Assembly (NCBI RefSeq): GCF_000155595.1
Contig: NZ_DS989904.1
Span: 1,979,155-2,043,154 of the forward strand
Origin: Synechococcus sp. PCC 7335
GTDB taxonomy: Bacteria; Cyanobacteriota; Cyanobacteriia; Phormidesmidales; Phormidesmidaceae
Length of the DNA: 64,000 nucleotides
Direction of reading: 5' to 3'
Part shown: positions 34,792 to 45,052 of the stretch, piece by piece
How the letters are laid out: the number at the start of each line of letters is the position of its first letter
Numbering within the stretch: the stretch's first letter is position 1
The notes under the pieces: model-generated
What the model saw: only the letters and a program-made list of their open reading frames with translations
Database searches by the model: none
What the model was told of the DNA's origin: nothing
Made by a program: the position numbers and the translations under genes

Positions 34792-37149
34792 ATGTCCAAG
34801 CAAATCGTGATTGCCGAACAGCATCGTATTGCTGCTGTTTTCTCAGAAGATCAAATTCAAGAAATTATCGTAGCGACTGGTAGCCATCAGGTCGGAGATA
34901 TTTATCTTGGAACGGTAGAAAATATTCTACCTAGTATTGATGCAGCCTTTATTAATATTGGCGATAGTGATAAGAACGGCTTCATGCACGTTTCTGATTT
35001 GGGTCCTTTGAAGCTTAAACGAATGGCAGGTTCTATTACTGAACTGCTAGCGCCTCAGCAAAAAGTGCTTGTCCAGATCATGAAGGAGCCGACGGGAAAC
35101 AAAGGTCCAAGACTTACGGGAAAAGTCACCCTACCGGGACGCTATCTGGTTCTAATGCCTTATGGAAAAGGAGTGAATCTTTCTCGTCGTATCCGTAATG
35201 AGGCTGAACGTAATCGCCTGCGAGCCCTAGGCATTTTGGTGAAGCCTGCGGGGATGGGACTGCTAATTAGAACAGAAGCAGAAGGTGTTCCAGAAGATGC
35301 CATCATCGAAGATTTAGAGTCTTTACAGCGAAGCTGGGAAGACATTCAGCAAGAAGCGATGGCAACACGCCCTCCTTCTTTACTTAACCGCGATGATGAT
35401 TTTATCCAAAAAGTATTGCGCGATGGCTACAACGACGATGTTAATCGAATCGTTACCGATACAGAAAGCGGTCTGCAAAGAACTAAGAAGCATCTGACTA
35501 GCTGGAATAATGGACGCATCCCAAGCAACGTCCTGGTTGACTATCACAACGAACCAACTCACGTTCTTGAATACTTCAGAGTCAACGCAGCCATTCGCGA
35601 GGCCCTCAAACCCAGGGTCGATCTGCCTTCGGGAGGATACATCATCATTGAGCCTACCGAAGCATTGACTGTTATCGATGTTAACTCTGGCTCTTTTACG
35701 CGTTCTGCAACCTCTAGAGAAACAGTCTTGTGGACTAACTGTGAGGCAGCTGTTGAAATTGCCCGGCAGCTCAGATTGCGCAATATAGCGGGCGTCATCG
35801 TTGTCGACTTTATCGACATGGACTCTCTCAAAGACAAAATGCAGGTGTTGGAGCAGTTTGGTAAGGCCATTAGAGCAGACAAATCTCGTCCGCAAATTTC
35901 TCAGCTAACTGAGTTAGGCTTAGTCGAACTTACTCGTAAGCGACAAGGACAGAACATCTACGAGCTGTTTGGTCAGCCATGTAGCACCTGTGGTGGCCTG
36001 GGCCATTTAGCTCATCTTCCTGGTGAAGACCCTGAAAAGAGTAGTCAGTTGGAGAGTGTTTCTTCTCCTAGATCAGCTGGATATAGCTCGCCATCACAGA
36101 GCTTCTCTAATCGCCCCACTGCGCGCGAGCTTAGATCAAGCAGCTCATCTTCACCCCAGTCTGAATTCCAGGAGCTAGAGCTCTTAAATCACCCTAGCTA
36201 CAACGATAAGAATGGTCGAGGGGGACGTCGTCGCCGTCGTCGTGGGGCGGAAGGAGCTTCCTCAAATCGGCTCAGTCGTTCAGGCTCACCGCTGCCAGTG
36301 ACGGTTGATAAAGGCGCTGATAGGAACGGCGATGAACGCCGACGACGACGTGGCAGTAGCCGAGGATCAGAAAGAGTTGAGCTTGAACGGACTGGGCGGG
36401 AAGCTCAGCAGGATAGATCACAAGAAGCTCAGCTAAGTGACCAGCGAGAAGAGCAAAACGGTAAGCCGGCCAATGCAGAGGTTGGTAGCAGAAACAAGCG
36501 CGTTCGTAACGATCGCCGCAAGTCGGAGGACCTACCGGAAATTGTTGCAGTAGAAATGCCGCTAGAAGAGCAGAGGGTATACGCTGTCATGGGCCTTTCG
36601 CCATTGGTGTACAGCCAACAGGTAATCGAAAATCAGCAAAATTCAGTAGTCTCTGTCGTTCTTCCTGGGGAAGCTGAAGATTTTTTGGCTAAAGCCAAGG
36701 CTGCTGCAGAAACAGCGAGATCTAATAAGCGAGTCATTGAAACGCCAAACCATATAAGTGCGAGCAATTCAGCCCAAGACGAGATCGTACAACCTGATGA
36801 ACAAGCTACCATAGGAGATGAGCTAGACGATAGCGCAACCTCTGGTGGCGGACAGTCTTTCGACGATGATGCTAATGACAACCCATCTGATAAAAGTACA
36901 TCCGTCAGGAAACGTCGTCGTTCAGCTAAGCCTGTTATCAAAGAAGAGACTACGAAAGAACTGCCCGTTTTAAAATCTTCTGATCACTTGGCTGATGAAG
37001 AGAGCCTAGAGGTGGACTACTCTGATCAACTGGCGGCAGATGGAGACTCGACTGATGGAGGAAGGACAGAGGAAGAAGCCTTGGGAGAAGATGAACCGGT
37101 AAAAGTAGTTCGCCGTCGACGGCGACGACGATCTTCTGCTAGTGAATGA
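34792..37149 (+). CDS. rne: Ribonuclease E/G family
   Basis: Main single-strand endoribonuclease for RNA decay and processing. The 785-residue protein has an S1 domain (about 35-115), the 5'-sensor/RNase H-like and DNase I-like core with TVIDVNSGSF and VVDFIDMDS, and the Zn-link cysteines in PCSTCGGLGH near 405. The C-terminal half is disordered and charged, with arginine runs near 480, a conserved microdomain RVYAVMGLSPLVYS (about 590), and a terminal run of seven arginines followed by SSASE. That arginine tail is the known PNPase-binding signal in cyanobacteria. ATG with AGGA upstream. Overlaps rnhB by 8 bp. Confidence 0.96.
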   Translation: MSKQIVIAEQHRIAAVFSEDQIQEIIVATGSHQVGDIYLGTVENILPSIDAAFINIGDSDKNGFMHVSDLGPLKLKRMAGSITELLAPQQKVLVQIMKEPTGNKGPRLTGKVTLPGRYLVLMPYGKGVNLSRRIRNEAERNRLRALGILVKPAGMGLLIRTEAEGVPEDAIIEDLESLQRSWEDIQQEAMATRPPSLLNRDDDFIQKVLRDGYNDDVNRIVTDTESGLQRTKKHLTSWNNGRIPSNVLVDYHNEPTHVLEYFRVNAAIREALKPRVDLPSGGYIIIEPTEALTVIDVNSGSFTRSATSRETVLWTNCEAAVEIARQLRLRNIAGVIVVDFIDMDSLKDKMQVLEQFGKAIRADKSRPQISQLTELGLVELTRKRQGQNIYELFGQPCSTCGGLGHLAHLPGEDPEKSSQLESVSSPRSAGYSSPSQSFSNRPTARELRSSSSSSPQSEFQELELLNHPSYNDKNGRGGRRRRRRGAEGASSNRLSRSGSPLPVTVDKGADRNGDERRRRRGSSRGSERVELERTGREAQQDRSQEAQLSDQREEQNGKPANAEVGSRNKRVRNDRRKSEDLPEIVAVEMPLEEQRVYAVMGLSPLVYSQQVIENQQNSVVSVVLPGEAEDFLAKAKAAAETARSNKRVIETPNHISASNSAQDEIVQPDEQATIGDELDDSATSGGGQSFDDDANDNPSDKSTSVRKRRRSAKPVIKEETTKELPVLKSSDHLADEESLEVDYSDQLAADGDSTDGGRTEEEALGEDEPVKVVRRRRRRRSSASE

Positions 37150-37774
37150 GGCCTTTTCAGGTAGATATGCAGGGGTGGACGAAGTGGGTAGAGGCGCTTT
37201 GTTTGGCCCGGTAGTTGCTGCAGCGGTGATTGTTCCAGATAGTGCGATCGCTTCTTTGGTATCAGCGGGTGTCACTGATAGTAAAGCCCTCTCTGCTAAG
37301 AGAAGAACTCAGCTTGCTGTCGAAATTAGATCCCTGACAGCTTTTGGTATTGGTCTATCCACTGTCTACGAAATCGATCGGATAAATATTCTACAGGCCT
37401 CACTCTTAGCAATGCGTCGCGCTATTTTCCAGCTACCGTGGATGCCTGATAAGTGCCTCATCGATGGTAATCAGCGAATCTTTGATTTACCAATAGAGCA
37501 AGAAACTATTGTCAGAGGCGATCAGTCTGTGCTGGCGATCGCAGCGGCCAGTATCTTGGCAAAAGTTTGGAGAGATGATCTAGTCAGTCGATTGGATCGA
37601 CATTATCCTGGTTACGATCTTGTATCTAATAAAGGATACGGTAGCGCTAACCACCGAGCAGGCATTGCTCGGTATGGGATATGTAGACAGCACCGCCAAT
37701 CATTTAAAGGCTGTCAGCATAAGGCATCCGACAGAAAGCGTTTGAAGATAGGGCATCAGGAGATAGGGCACTAA
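37142..37774 (+). CDS. rnhB: Ribonuclease HII
   Basis: Removes RNA from RNA-DNA hybrids, including single ribonucleotides in DNA. The 210-residue protein has the catalytic set D13/E14 in GVDEVGRGALFGP, D in VTDSKALSAK and D near 108 in CLIDGNQ, plus AAASILAKVWRD. It starts with a GTG overlapping the end of rne, so translation is probably coupled. The tail ends IGHQEIGH, made by a 15-16-bp tandem duplication at 37747-37777 that extends the C-terminus. Confidence 0.95.
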   Translation: MNEAFSGRYAGVDEVGRGALFGPVVAAAVIVPDSAIASLVSAGVTDSKALSAKRRTQLAVEIRSLTAFGIGLSTVYEIDRINILQASLLAMRRAIFQLPWMPDKCLIDGNQRIFDLPIEQETIVRGDQSVLAIAAASILAKVWRDDLVSRLDRHYPGYDLVSNKGYGSANHRAGIARYGICRQHRQSFKGCQHKASDRKRLKIGHQEIGH

Positions 37775-37777
37775 GGA
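37747..37777. repeat. 15/16-bp two-copy tandem duplication at the rnhB 3' end
   Basis: GATAGGGCATCAGGA (37747-37761) is followed by GATAGGGCACTAAGGA (37762-37777). It doubles IGH at the RNase HII C-terminus, and the second copy contains the TAA stop. Confidence 0.75.
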
Positions 37778-37829
37778 GTCGGTCCTTAGAATCCAGCTTG
37801 AAGAACTGAGTTTCAATAGCTGAGTTCTA

Positions 37830-37879
37830 ATGATTTTGCCCGCATAGCAAATAGATGATTTTGCCCAAACAGCAAATAG
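37830..37879. repeat. 25-bp two-copy tandem duplication
   Basis: Copies 37830-37854 and 37855-37879, both starting ATGATTTTGCCC and ending AGCAAATAG, agree at 22 of 25 positions. They lie between convergent rnhB and the DUF1997 gene. Confidence 0.9.
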
Positions 37880-37912
37880 AAATGCCAGGAAAAGATAGAT
37901 CTAAAAGTAGTA

Positions 37913-38479
37913 TCAAGAAAAACTATGTTTGGGAGAGCCTGGCGACTGTGAAGTCACATCAGCCGTTGCCCAGTTGCAGTAGTCTGTTATCAGCTGACGC
38001 ATTAGACGCTGTTTAAGTGTAATCAAGATACTGTTGAGTAGACCGTTACCTGTTCTTACAAGAATAGGACGGGGCATCAGCGTGGCCACAGAAGGAAGAT
38101 CAACACTCACACGCAGGTTAGCCTGACCGCGCAGCTTTTTACCTGTGCTTGTCGATTGGCTGACTAAGTAGCCCTGCATATCCATTGAAAACTTTTGGTT
38201 GAATGATTCGTATCCTTCAATATGACACTGATTTGAGCGTAGCCGCACGGTTTGTTCTTCTAGCCAAATTTCGATGTCACACACAGGTTGTATGGTAAGT
38301 CCAACAAACTTCAACGGACGGATCTTGAGCCGGAACAAGTTGGGACCTAGTACTTCTACCTGTGTCTTATCAACCAGCGCTGTGACTAGTCGCTGTGGTT
38401 CACTTAGATAGGTCTCTATAGGAAGCGGCTGCTCCGGTACTGAAATAGTAACTGCCTGACAAGCAGTGAAGCGAACCAT
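37913..38479 (-). CDS. DUF1997 domain-containing protein
   Basis: Conserved cyanobacterial and plastid protein of unknown function, 188 residues. It resembles a START-like lipid- or pigment-binding fold: VRFTACQAVTISVPEQPLPI, then PNLFRLKIRPLKFVGLTIQP and the C-terminal helix LITLKQRLMRQLITDYCNWA. No signal peptide or membrane helix. The rne-rnhB-DUF1997-pheA neighbourhood recurs in cyanobacteria, but no shared function is known. It is divergent from pheA with 105 bp between starts. Confidence 0.8.
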   Translation of the reverse strand: MVRFTACQAVTISVPEQPLPIETYLSEPQRLVTALVDKTQVEVLGPNLFRLKIRPLKFVGLTIQPVCDIEIWLEEQTVRLRSNQCHIEGYESFNQKFSMDMQGYLVSQSTSTGKKLRGQANLRVSVDLPSVATLMPRPILVRTGNGLLNSILITLKQRLMRQLITDYCNWATADVTSQSPGSPKHSFS

Positions 38480-38584
38480 GGTTTATTAGTGGTTTATCAG
38501 TAATGAGACAAAAATCACAGAAGCCCGAAAAAGCCTGCAAGTCAACACTAACATTTACACACTTACCCACGATACTTCCTTCAG

Positions 38585-39424
38585 ATGATTTTCATTGCAC
38601 ACCTTGGACCAGCGGGTACTTTCTCGGAGATGGCGGCGATGGCCTTTGCCAACGACTTTGCCCCTGAGACTGCCACCTTGAAGGCCTATTCCACTATCGC
38701 ACAGGCTATTTATGCCACGGTTGCAGGTGAAACTCAGTACTGTGTAGTACCGATCGAGAACTCTATCGGCGGTGGTGTCACCATTACGCTTGATACCCTT
38801 TGGGAAGTTGACGATATTCATGTACAACAGGCGTTTACATTACCCGTACAACATGCACTGATATCAGAGGCAAGCAGCGTCGATAATATTCAAACAGTTT
38901 ACTCACACCCTCAAGCATTGGCACAATGCCGTGATTGGCTAGCAAAGCATTTACCGAAGGTGAATCTGGTCAGAGCAAGCTCGACGGCTGAGCCTTTACC
39001 AAAACTAAAGGAAGACCCGAGTGTGGGCGCGATCGCATCCCCTTGGGGCGCGAAGATCTACAATCTACCTGTCCTAGCTCATCCGATCAACGACTTCACT
39101 GACAACTACACCCGTTTCTGGATTTTAGGCAGACAGCCTTGGACTGGAGGAGAGTTCACTTCACTGGCTTTCAGCTTACTTAGCAATGAACCTGGCGCTT
39201 TACTCAAGCCTTTACAGCTTTTCTCAGCGCTCAATATCAACATGAGCCGAATTGAATCGCGTCCAACCAAGCGCTCACTTGGTGATTACATATTCTTTGT
39301 CGACGTAGAAGCTAATGCTAAAGCTCAGACGATGCAAACGGCCTTAGAAGTTCTAAAGCTGCACACCGCTCAGCTAAAGGTCTTTGGTAGTTACAATCTA
39401 AAAAAGTTAGCACAGCCCAAGTAG
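38585..39424 (+). CDS. pheA: Prephenate dehydratase
   Basis: Converts prephenate to phenylpyruvate for phenylalanine synthesis. The 279-residue monofunctional enzyme has no chorismate mutase domain. Motifs include IAHLGPAGTFSEMAA at the N-terminus and VVPIENSIGGGV near 58. The catalytic T-R-F is in DNYTRFWILG near 181, and the ACT domain that senses phenylalanine follows (SLLSNEPGALLKPL to the C-terminal ESRPTKRSLGDYIFFVD). ATG start. Feedback control by the ACT domain is expected from the family. Confidence 0.95.
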   Translation: MIFIAHLGPAGTFSEMAAMAFANDFAPETATLKAYSTIAQAIYATVAGETQYCVVPIENSIGGGVTITLDTLWEVDDIHVQQAFTLPVQHALISEASSVDNIQTVYSHPQALAQCRDWLAKHLPKVNLVRASSTAEPLPKLKEDPSVGAIASPWGAKIYNLPVLAHPINDFTDNYTRFWILGRQPWTGGEFTSLAFSLLSNEPGALLKPLQLFSALNINMSRIESRPTKRSLGDYIFFVDVEANAKAQTMQTALEVLKLHTAQLKVFGSYNLKKLAQPK

Positions 39425-39514
39425 CTTTGTCGGAGCAAACACACACTTGGTGAAATGCCATACGTGAGATGCCATAAGGGGTGCGATAGACGTAGTAGAA
39501 GTCTTAATGGGTCG

Positions 39515-40156
39515 CTATTCTAGAACGTCCTTTAGTGCTGTGCGCGCCGCTAAGTTATTGCGAGTTGAGGTTAGGATCTCAGCTTCACGCTCTAAGCGAG
39601 CTAACGTATTTTGCATCTCTAACAGAGACTGCTGCTCTAGAGAGACGCCATAGAGCGTGCTTGCCACCCAATAGGAAAGCTCTAAGGGTAAGTCTGGAAC
39701 ATCTTCTGGAAAATCAATATCTTGGCTGGTTAGTTTTGCTGATAGGTGAACAACGTCTCGCAGAAGTCGATCTACTTGTTCTGCTAAAGGCTCTAAATTC
39801 TCTTCTACTGGCTCATCTTCTATCCATTCAACCAGACCAACTCTATAGGGGGTTTCTCGTACATAGTCAAGCACTCGAAACCGCTGTTGCCCTAGGGTCA
39901 TAATCTTCATACGATCATCTGGCATGCGCTGATAATGAATTACCTCTGCGCAACAGCCTACCTTGGCGATCTCTCCAGTCGCCGGATCGACCATCAGTAC
40001 ACCAAAACGGCGATCGCCTTGGAGAATGGTGTTCATCAGCATCCGATAGCGAAACTCAAAAATATGTAAGGGCAACCGCCTACCGGGAAATAGAACCATC
40101 TCAGGTAACGGAAAGAGCGGTAATTCTCGGACGGCAACTGAGGAGGAAAAATCCAT
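39515..40156 (-). CDS. LON peptidase substrate-binding domain protein
   Basis: Stand-alone Lon-N (PUA-like) domain without the ATPase or protease parts, 213 residues. Clear features are ELPLFPLPEMVLFPGRRLPL and HIFEFRYRMLM at the start and FGVLMVDPATGEIAKVGCCA. A helical C-terminal bundle follows. Such proteins probably bind misfolded or specific substrates, but the function is not established. It lies downstream of the str operon on the same strand, separated from rpsJ by a terminator at 40262-40290, so it may have its own promoter. Confidence 0.88.
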   Translation of the reverse strand: MDFSSSVAVRELPLFPLPEMVLFPGRRLPLHIFEFRYRMLMNTILQGDRRFGVLMVDPATGEIAKVGCCAEVIHYQRMPDDRMKIMTLGQQRFRVLDYVRETPYRVGLVEWIEDEPVEENLEPLAEQVDRLLRDVVHLSAKLTSQDIDFPEDVPDLPLELSYWVASTLYGVSLEQQSLLEMQNTLARLEREAEILTSTRNNLAARTALKDVLE

Positions 40157-40261
40157 TGTGTATAAATGAGAACAGCGCCGCTAGGATACTAAATTGAGTG
40201 CGGCTAACAGCTAGTTTAACGTAGGCTCAAACAGCACGCCACGCAGAGGTAGGTGTCCTAT

Positions 40262-40290
40262 AAAAGAAGGGCATCTTATGCAGATGCCCT
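40262..40290 (-). terminator. Intrinsic terminator of the str operon
   Basis: On the minus strand AGGGCATC pairs with GATGCCCT around a short loop and is followed by TCTTTTA. Located about 55 bp after the rpsJ stop. Confidence 0.75.
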
Positions 40291-40345
40291 CAAAAGGCAG
40301 AATTGAGAATTACTCGACGTCTCGATATTTTCAATATTATCGAAG

Positions 40346-40666
40346 CTACAGCTTCACCTCAATATCCACACCCGCAGGTAAGTCTAGCTTCATTAGGGCA
40401 TCAATCGTTCTAGAAGAGGGTTGATAGATATCAATAATACGCCGATGAGTACGGGTTTCGAAGTGCTCCCGAGAGTCCTTATCTACGTGAGGAGATCTTA
40501 AAACGCAGTAGATCTTGCGCTTTGTTGGTAGTGGGATAGGGCCAACAGCGGTTGCATTGGTGCGGTTAGCGGTCTCGACAATCTTTTCACAAGAAGTATC
40601 TAGCAGTCGGCGGTCGAAAGCTTTCAGACGGATACGGATCTTCTGCTGTTGAATAGTAGCGGCCAT
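40346..40666 (-). CDS. rpsJ: 30S ribosomal protein S10
   Basis: Small-subunit protein S10, also NusE of antitermination complexes. 106 residues, full length. Seen: [20 protein letters not shown], the loop [20 protein letters not shown] and [14 protein letters not shown]. In cyanobacteria rpsJ follows tuf in the str operon rather than opening the S10 operon, as here. Two strong hairpins lie in the 155-bp gap from tuf (40729-40791). Confidence 0.97.
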   Translation of the reverse strand: MAATIQQQKIRIRLKAFDRRLLDTSCEKIVETANRTNATAVGPIPLPTKRKIYCVLRSPHVDKDSREHFETRTHRRIIDIYQPSSRTIDALMKLDLPAGVDIEVKL

Positions 40667-40728
40667 AGATAATTGAGCGCCGAAGTGTGCGCTAGTGTTT
40701 AGTTTTCTAGGTTCAGTTAGTCTATTTT

Positions 40729-40759
40729 TCGTGGGTCAAAATTGTATTCTGACCCACGA
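40729..40759. repeat. Inverted repeat (hairpin 1) between tuf and rpsJ
   Basis: TCGTGGGTCA (40729-40738) and TGACCCACGA (40750-40759) form a perfect 10-bp stem with an 11-base loop. On the minus strand no U-run follows. Confidence 0.8.
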
Positions 40760-40765
40760 CAATCG

Positions 40766-40791
40766 TAGGGACATAGCGTGCTATGTCCCTA
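40766..40791. repeat. Inverted repeat (hairpin 2) between tuf and rpsJ
   Basis: TAGGGACATAGC (40766-40777) and GCTATGTCCCTA (40780-40791) are perfect complements with two bases between. No U-run on the operon strand, so a processing or RNA-stability role is more likely than full termination. Confidence 0.8.
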
Positions 40792-40821
40792 TAGTCATAT
40801 TACAGCGATGCGCTGACTAGG

Positions 40822-42051
40822 TTACTTGGTGATTTTAGAAACGACGCCTGCACCGACAGTTCGGCCACCTTCACGAATCGCGAACCGCATGCCTTGCTCA
40901 ATCGCGATTGGGTTGATGAGCTTTACATTCATTTTGATGCGATCACCAGGCATTACCATTTCAGCAGCACTGCCATCGTCAGCAGTAAAGCTTTCAATAG
41001 AACCTGTTACATCAGTTGTCCGCACGTAGAACTGCGGCTTATAACCTGGGAAGAACGGTGTATGGCGACCGCCCTCTTCTTTGTTCAATACATAGACCTC
41101 AGACTCGAACTCAGTATGAGGTGTAATCGAACCTGGCTTAGCTAGCACCATGCCCCGTTCGATGTCTTCTTTTTGCACACCACGCAGTAGAACGCCTACG
41201 TTGTCGCCTGCCATGCCAGAATCCAACGTCTTCTGGAACATCTCTACGCCAGTCACAGTAGTGTTGCGCGTATCACGAATACCCACTAGCTCGACAGTCT
41301 CACCGACTTTGACCACGCCGCGCTCGATCCGACCGGTGGCCACCGTACCACGACCTGTAATCGAGAAAACGTCCTCAACCGCCATCAAGAAGGGCTTATC
41401 AACCTCGCGCTCCGGGGTAGGAATATAGGCATCCACTTCGTCCATTAGAGTGTGAATCTTATCTACCCACTCATCAGAACCACGAGCAGTCGTTGGATCA
41501 GCAATCAGCTTCTCAACGGCTTTCAGCGCGGAACCGGTGGCGATGGGGATATCATCGCCAGGAAAATCGTAGGAACTGAGTAGCTCACGCACCTCTAGCT
41601 CAACTAGCTCAAGTAGTTCTTCGTCGTCTACCTGGTCTTGCTTATTCAAAAATACAACAATGTTGGGCACGCCAACTTGACCTGCTAGCAGGATGTGCTC
41701 CCGAGTTTGAGGCATAGGGCCATCAGCTGCGGACACTACCAAGATTGCGCCGTCCATTTGCGCCGCGCCAGTGATCATGTTCTTCACATAGTCAGCGTGG
41801 CCAGGGCAGTCTACGTGAGCGTAGTGACGATTTTCAGTCTCGTACTCAACGTGAGCAGTATTGATAGTGATACCACGCGCTTTCTCTTCAGGAGCCGCGT
41901 CAATTTCATCATACTTCTGAGCTTTGGCACCACCGCCAGCTGCCAGTGCCATTGTGATTGCTGCAGTTAGCGTGGTCTTGCCGTGGTCAACGTGGCCAAT
42001 TGTGCCAATATTAACGTGGGGTTTACTTCTTTCAAATTTTGCGCGTGCCAT
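40822..42051 (-). CDS. tuf: Translation elongation factor Tu
   Basis: GTPase delivering aminoacyl-tRNA to the ribosome. 409 residues, full length. G1 [10 protein letters not shown]2 region [15 protein letters not shown]3 DCPGHADY, G4 NKQD. Domains II and III are complete to AGVVSKITK. It is the fourth gene of the str operon, 28 bp after fusA. Antibiotic-contact residues look ordinary by eye. Confidence 0.98.
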   Translation of the reverse strand: MARAKFERSKPHVNIGTIGHVDHGKTTLTAAITMALAAGGGAKAQKYDEIDAAPEEKARGITINTAHVEYETENRHYAHVDCPGHADYVKNMITGAAQMDGAILVVSAADGPMPQTREHILLAGQVGVPNIVVFLNKQDQVDDEELLELVELEVRELLSSYDFPGDDIPIATGSALKAVEKLIADPTTARGSDEWVDKIHTLMDEVDAYIPTPEREVDKPFLMAVEDVFSITGRGTVATGRIERGVVKVGETVELVGIRDTRNTTVTGVEMFQKTLDSGMAGDNVGVLLRGVQKEDIERGMVLAKPGSITPHTEFESEVYVLNKEEGGRHTPFFPGYKPQFYVRTTDVTGSIESFTADDGSAAEMVMPGDRIKMNVKLINPIAIEQGMRFAIREGGRTVGAGVVSKITK

Positions 42052-42079
42052 GAATTTCTCTGTGTGTTCCTAAAACTAA

Positions 42080-44155
42080 CTATGCGTTCCCTTTGTTTCT
42101 AGCGATGATCGCTTCAGCCACATTACGCGGAACTTCCTCGTACTGGCTGAACTCCATAGAAAAGGAGCCTCTTCCCTGGGTCTTGGAGCGAATATCGGTC
42201 GCATAACCGAACATCTCAGCCAAAGGCACCCGAGAGGTAACCTTCGTCACGCCGCTCTCCGAGCCCATTCCCTCAATCTGACCACGACGAGAGTTTAAAT
42301 CTCCCATCACGTCTCCAAGGAAATCTTCTGGAGCTTCCACTTCGACCTTCATCATGGGTTCCAAAAGAACCGGAGAAGCCTTCATCACTGCCTCTTTGAC
42401 TGCCATGGAGCCAGCAATCTTAAATGCCATCTCCGAGGAGTCAACGTCGTGATAAGAACCATCCACCAAAGTGACCTTGACATCGATTAATGGATATCCG
42501 GCTAGAATACCAGATCCGCAAGCCTCTTTCATCCCTTGCTCAGCAGGTCCGATAAATTCTCGCGGAATGGTTCCTCCGACAATTTTACTAATAAACTCAA
42601 ACCCAGAGCCTTGCTCTCCAGGTTCAAGCTCAATCACGACATGACCGTACTGCCCCTTCCCTCCACTTTGACGAATAAACTTTGACTCGGCTGTCGAAGG
42701 CTTTAGCACAGTTTCTCGGTAGGCTACCTGCGGTGCGCCGATGTTGGCCTCTACCTTGAACTCTCTAAGCATCCGATTGACCAGAATATCTAGGTGAAGC
42801 TCGCCCATGCCGGCAATCACAGTCTGGTTAGTTTCAGAATCGATACTTACTTTGAAGGTAGGATCTTCTTCTGATAAAGACTGAAGTGCCTTTGAGAGCT
42901 TTTCCATATCTTGCTTGGTTTTCGGCTCTACTGCAACTGAGATTACCGGTTCGGGAATATAGAGAGACTCTAAAACAATTGGAGCATCAGGATCACAGAT
43001 TGTATCTCCTGTAAACGTATCTTTGAGCCCTAGCGCAGCGCCCAAATCGCCTGCTCTCATCTCTTCTACCTCGGTCCGCTCATCGGCCTTGAGGATAATT
43101 AAACGTGAAATTCGCTCCTTTTTATCCTTCGTAGCGTTGTAAACATAGCTGCCTTTTTTAAGTACACCTGAGTAAACTCTAATGAAGGTCAACCGACCAT
43201 AGGGATCGGCCATGATCTTGAATGCCAAAGCAGCTGCTGGCGTTTCATCGCTAGCGGGTCTAACCCCTGTTTCACCATTGGGTAAGATGCCTTCGATAGC
43301 AGGCACCTCGGGGGGTGAGGGTAGATAGTCTACAACGCCATCAAGCAGTAGCTGAACGCCTTTATTTTTAAAGGCAGATCCACAAAGCATCGGTACCAGA
43401 TTATCTTTGATAGTGGCCTGTCGAATGCCCTTCATTAGCACGTCTGCAGAGAACTCTTCACCTTCTAGATAGCGCTCCATCAGATCGTCATTTGTTTCAG
43501 CGATCGCTTCGACGAGCAGGGTACGGTATTCTTCCGCTTGCGATCGCATCTCTTCAGGAATATCTGTCACCTGAATGTCAGTGCCTAAATCATTCTCATA
43601 AATATGAGCCTTCATCTGGACTAGATCGACAACGCCTCTAAACTGGTCCTCAGCACCAATAGGAATTTGAATAGGGATTGCTTTAGCTTTCAGGCGGTCT
43701 TTGACCTGCTCGTAAACCTTGAAGAAATCAGCACCTGTTCGGTCCATTTTGTTGACAAAGGCAATTCGGGGGACTTTATAGCGATCTGCCTGTCGCCAAA
43801 CCGTCTCTGACTGGGGTTGTACGCCACCAACTGAACAAAATACGGCTACAACGCCATCTAAGACCCGCATAGAACGTTCAACTTCAATCGTGAAATCGAC
43901 GTGACCAGGGGTGTCAATAATGTTGATTTGATGCTCGCGCCAGGTCGTAGAGATAGCCGCGGCGGTGATAGTGATACCACGCTCCTTTTCCTGCTCCATC
44001 CAGTCAGTAACTGCGTTACCGTCGTGAACCTCACCGATCTTATGGACCACACCTGAGTAAAACAAAATTCTCTCAGTCGTTGTCGTCTTACCTGCGTCAA
44101 TATGTGCAGCGATGCCGATGTTTCTAACGTCTTTTAGCGAAATAGTGCGTGCCAC
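42080..44155 (-). CDS. fusA: Translation elongation factor G
   Basis: GTPase that drives ribosomal translocation. 691 residues, complete five-domain protein. G1 [10 protein letters not shown], switch [14 protein letters not shown]3 DTPGHVDF, G4 NKMD are all present, and domain IV carries [15 protein letters not shown]. Between rpsG and tuf in the operon, with a 221-bp gap from rpsG. That gap could hold an internal promoter, though I see no strong one. Cyanobacteria often carry other EF-G paralogues elsewhere. Confidence 0.98.
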   Translation of the reverse strand: MARTISLKDVRNIGIAAHIDAGKTTTTERILFYSGVVHKIGEVHDGNAVTDWMEQEKERGITITAAAISTTWREHQINIIDTPGHVDFTIEVERSMRVLDGVVAVFCSVGGVQPQSETVWRQADRYKVPRIAFVNKMDRTGADFFKVYEQVKDRLKAKAIPIQIPIGAEDQFRGVVDLVQMKAHIYENDLGTDIQVTDIPEEMRSQAEEYRTLLVEAIAETNDDLMERYLEGEEFSADVLMKGIRQATIKDNLVPMLCGSAFKNKGVQLLLDGVVDYLPSPPEVPAIEGILPNGETGVRPASDETPAAALAFKIMADPYGRLTFIRVYSGVLKKGSYVYNATKDKKERISRLIILKADERTEVEEMRAGDLGAALGLKDTFTGDTICDPDAPIVLESLYIPEPVISVAVEPKTKQDMEKLSKALQSLSEEDPTFKVSIDSETNQTVIAGMGELHLDILVNRMLREFKVEANIGAPQVAYRETVLKPSTAESKFIRQSGGKGQYGHVVIELEPGEQGSGFEFISKIVGGTIPREFIGPAEQGMKEACGSGILAGYPLIDVKVTLVDGSYHDVDSSEMAFKIAGSMAVKEAVMKASPVLLEPMMKVEVEAPEDFLGDVMGDLNSRRGQIEGMGSESGVTKVTSRVPLAEMFGYATDIRSKTQGRGSFSMEFSQYEEVPRNVAEAIIARNKGNA

Positions 44156-44376
44156 ACCGAACCTCCGATCGATCTGCTATGAATAGCTGTGAATACTCAC
44201 TATAGATATGCAATACCACAGGTCTATCACTAGCTAAATCCATAGCTAGATAATTATAGAACAGCGAAATGGTTATTAGTGGTTCAGCAGCTGTTCGTAG
44301 CTATGCCTCCTCGACCTATAGGGCACAGCTAGAGGGACCTAGACCTTTAGACCTAGATATAGAAAATAGAAAGCGT

Positions 44377-44847
44377 TTAATAACGGTAGTGGGCAAACGC
44401 TTTATTCGCTTCTGCCATCCGGTGAGTCTCTTCACGCTTACGAACGGCACCGCCAGTCTCATTAGCCGCATCAATCAGCTCATTTGCCAGCTTCATTGCC
44501 ATCGTCCGACCGCCACGGGATCGAGAGAATTGGGTAATCCAACGCAGGGAAAGTGCGGTACCTCGCTCAGAACGAACTTCCATGGGTACCTGGTAAGTAG
44601 CACCACCGACTCGGCGAGCCTTGACTTCTACTAGAGGCGTTGTATTACGGACTGCCTGCTCGAACGTCTCTAGTGGGTCGTTTCCAGTACGCTCTTCAAT
44701 AATTTTAAAGGCTCCATAGAGGATCTTGTTAGCCACAGACTTTTTTCCACTGAGCATGATTCGACGAGACATCATGCTAACAAGGCGACTGTTGTAAACA
44801 GAATCTGGAGGAACGGTGCGTTTTTGAGCTGCTGAACGACGAGACAT
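44377..44847 (-). CDS. rpsG: 30S ribosomal protein S7
   Basis: Primary 16S rRNA-binding protein of the small-subunit head. 156 residues, full length: [20 protein letters not shown], the [17 protein letters not shown] stretch, [12 protein letters not shown], and the C-terminal [20 protein letters not shown]. Second ribosomal gene of the str operon, 205 bp after rpsL. In E. coli S7 represses its own operon; whether this holds here is unknown. Confidence 0.98.
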   Translation of the reverse strand: MSRRSAAQKRTVPPDSVYNSRLVSMMSRRIMLSGKKSVANKILYGAFKIIEERTGNDPLETFEQAVRNTTPLVEVKARRVGGATYQVPMEVRSERGTALSLRWITQFSRSRGGRTMAMKLANELIDAANETGGAVRKREETHRMAEANKAFAHYRY

Positions 44848-45052
44848 GAAGTTTTAATCCTAGCTAACGAAAAGAGGAATGAGTATTCTTGGCTATTTTA
44901 AGTATCGACTGCGAACAAATGGAGCCTCATCAACTTAATGCGGAACGCAACGAACCTTTCAGGATCAATACAAGCGGATCTCAGCATTATCCAGCCCGAC
45001 TACACCTAAGAGGCCCACAGTAAATAGTGAGACACTCCATCAAGAGGAAAGC

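Noticed and set aside
41150..41428. Plus-strand frames inside tuf, fusA and clpX
   Set aside because: Antisense shadows caused by the biased codon use of highly expressed genes.
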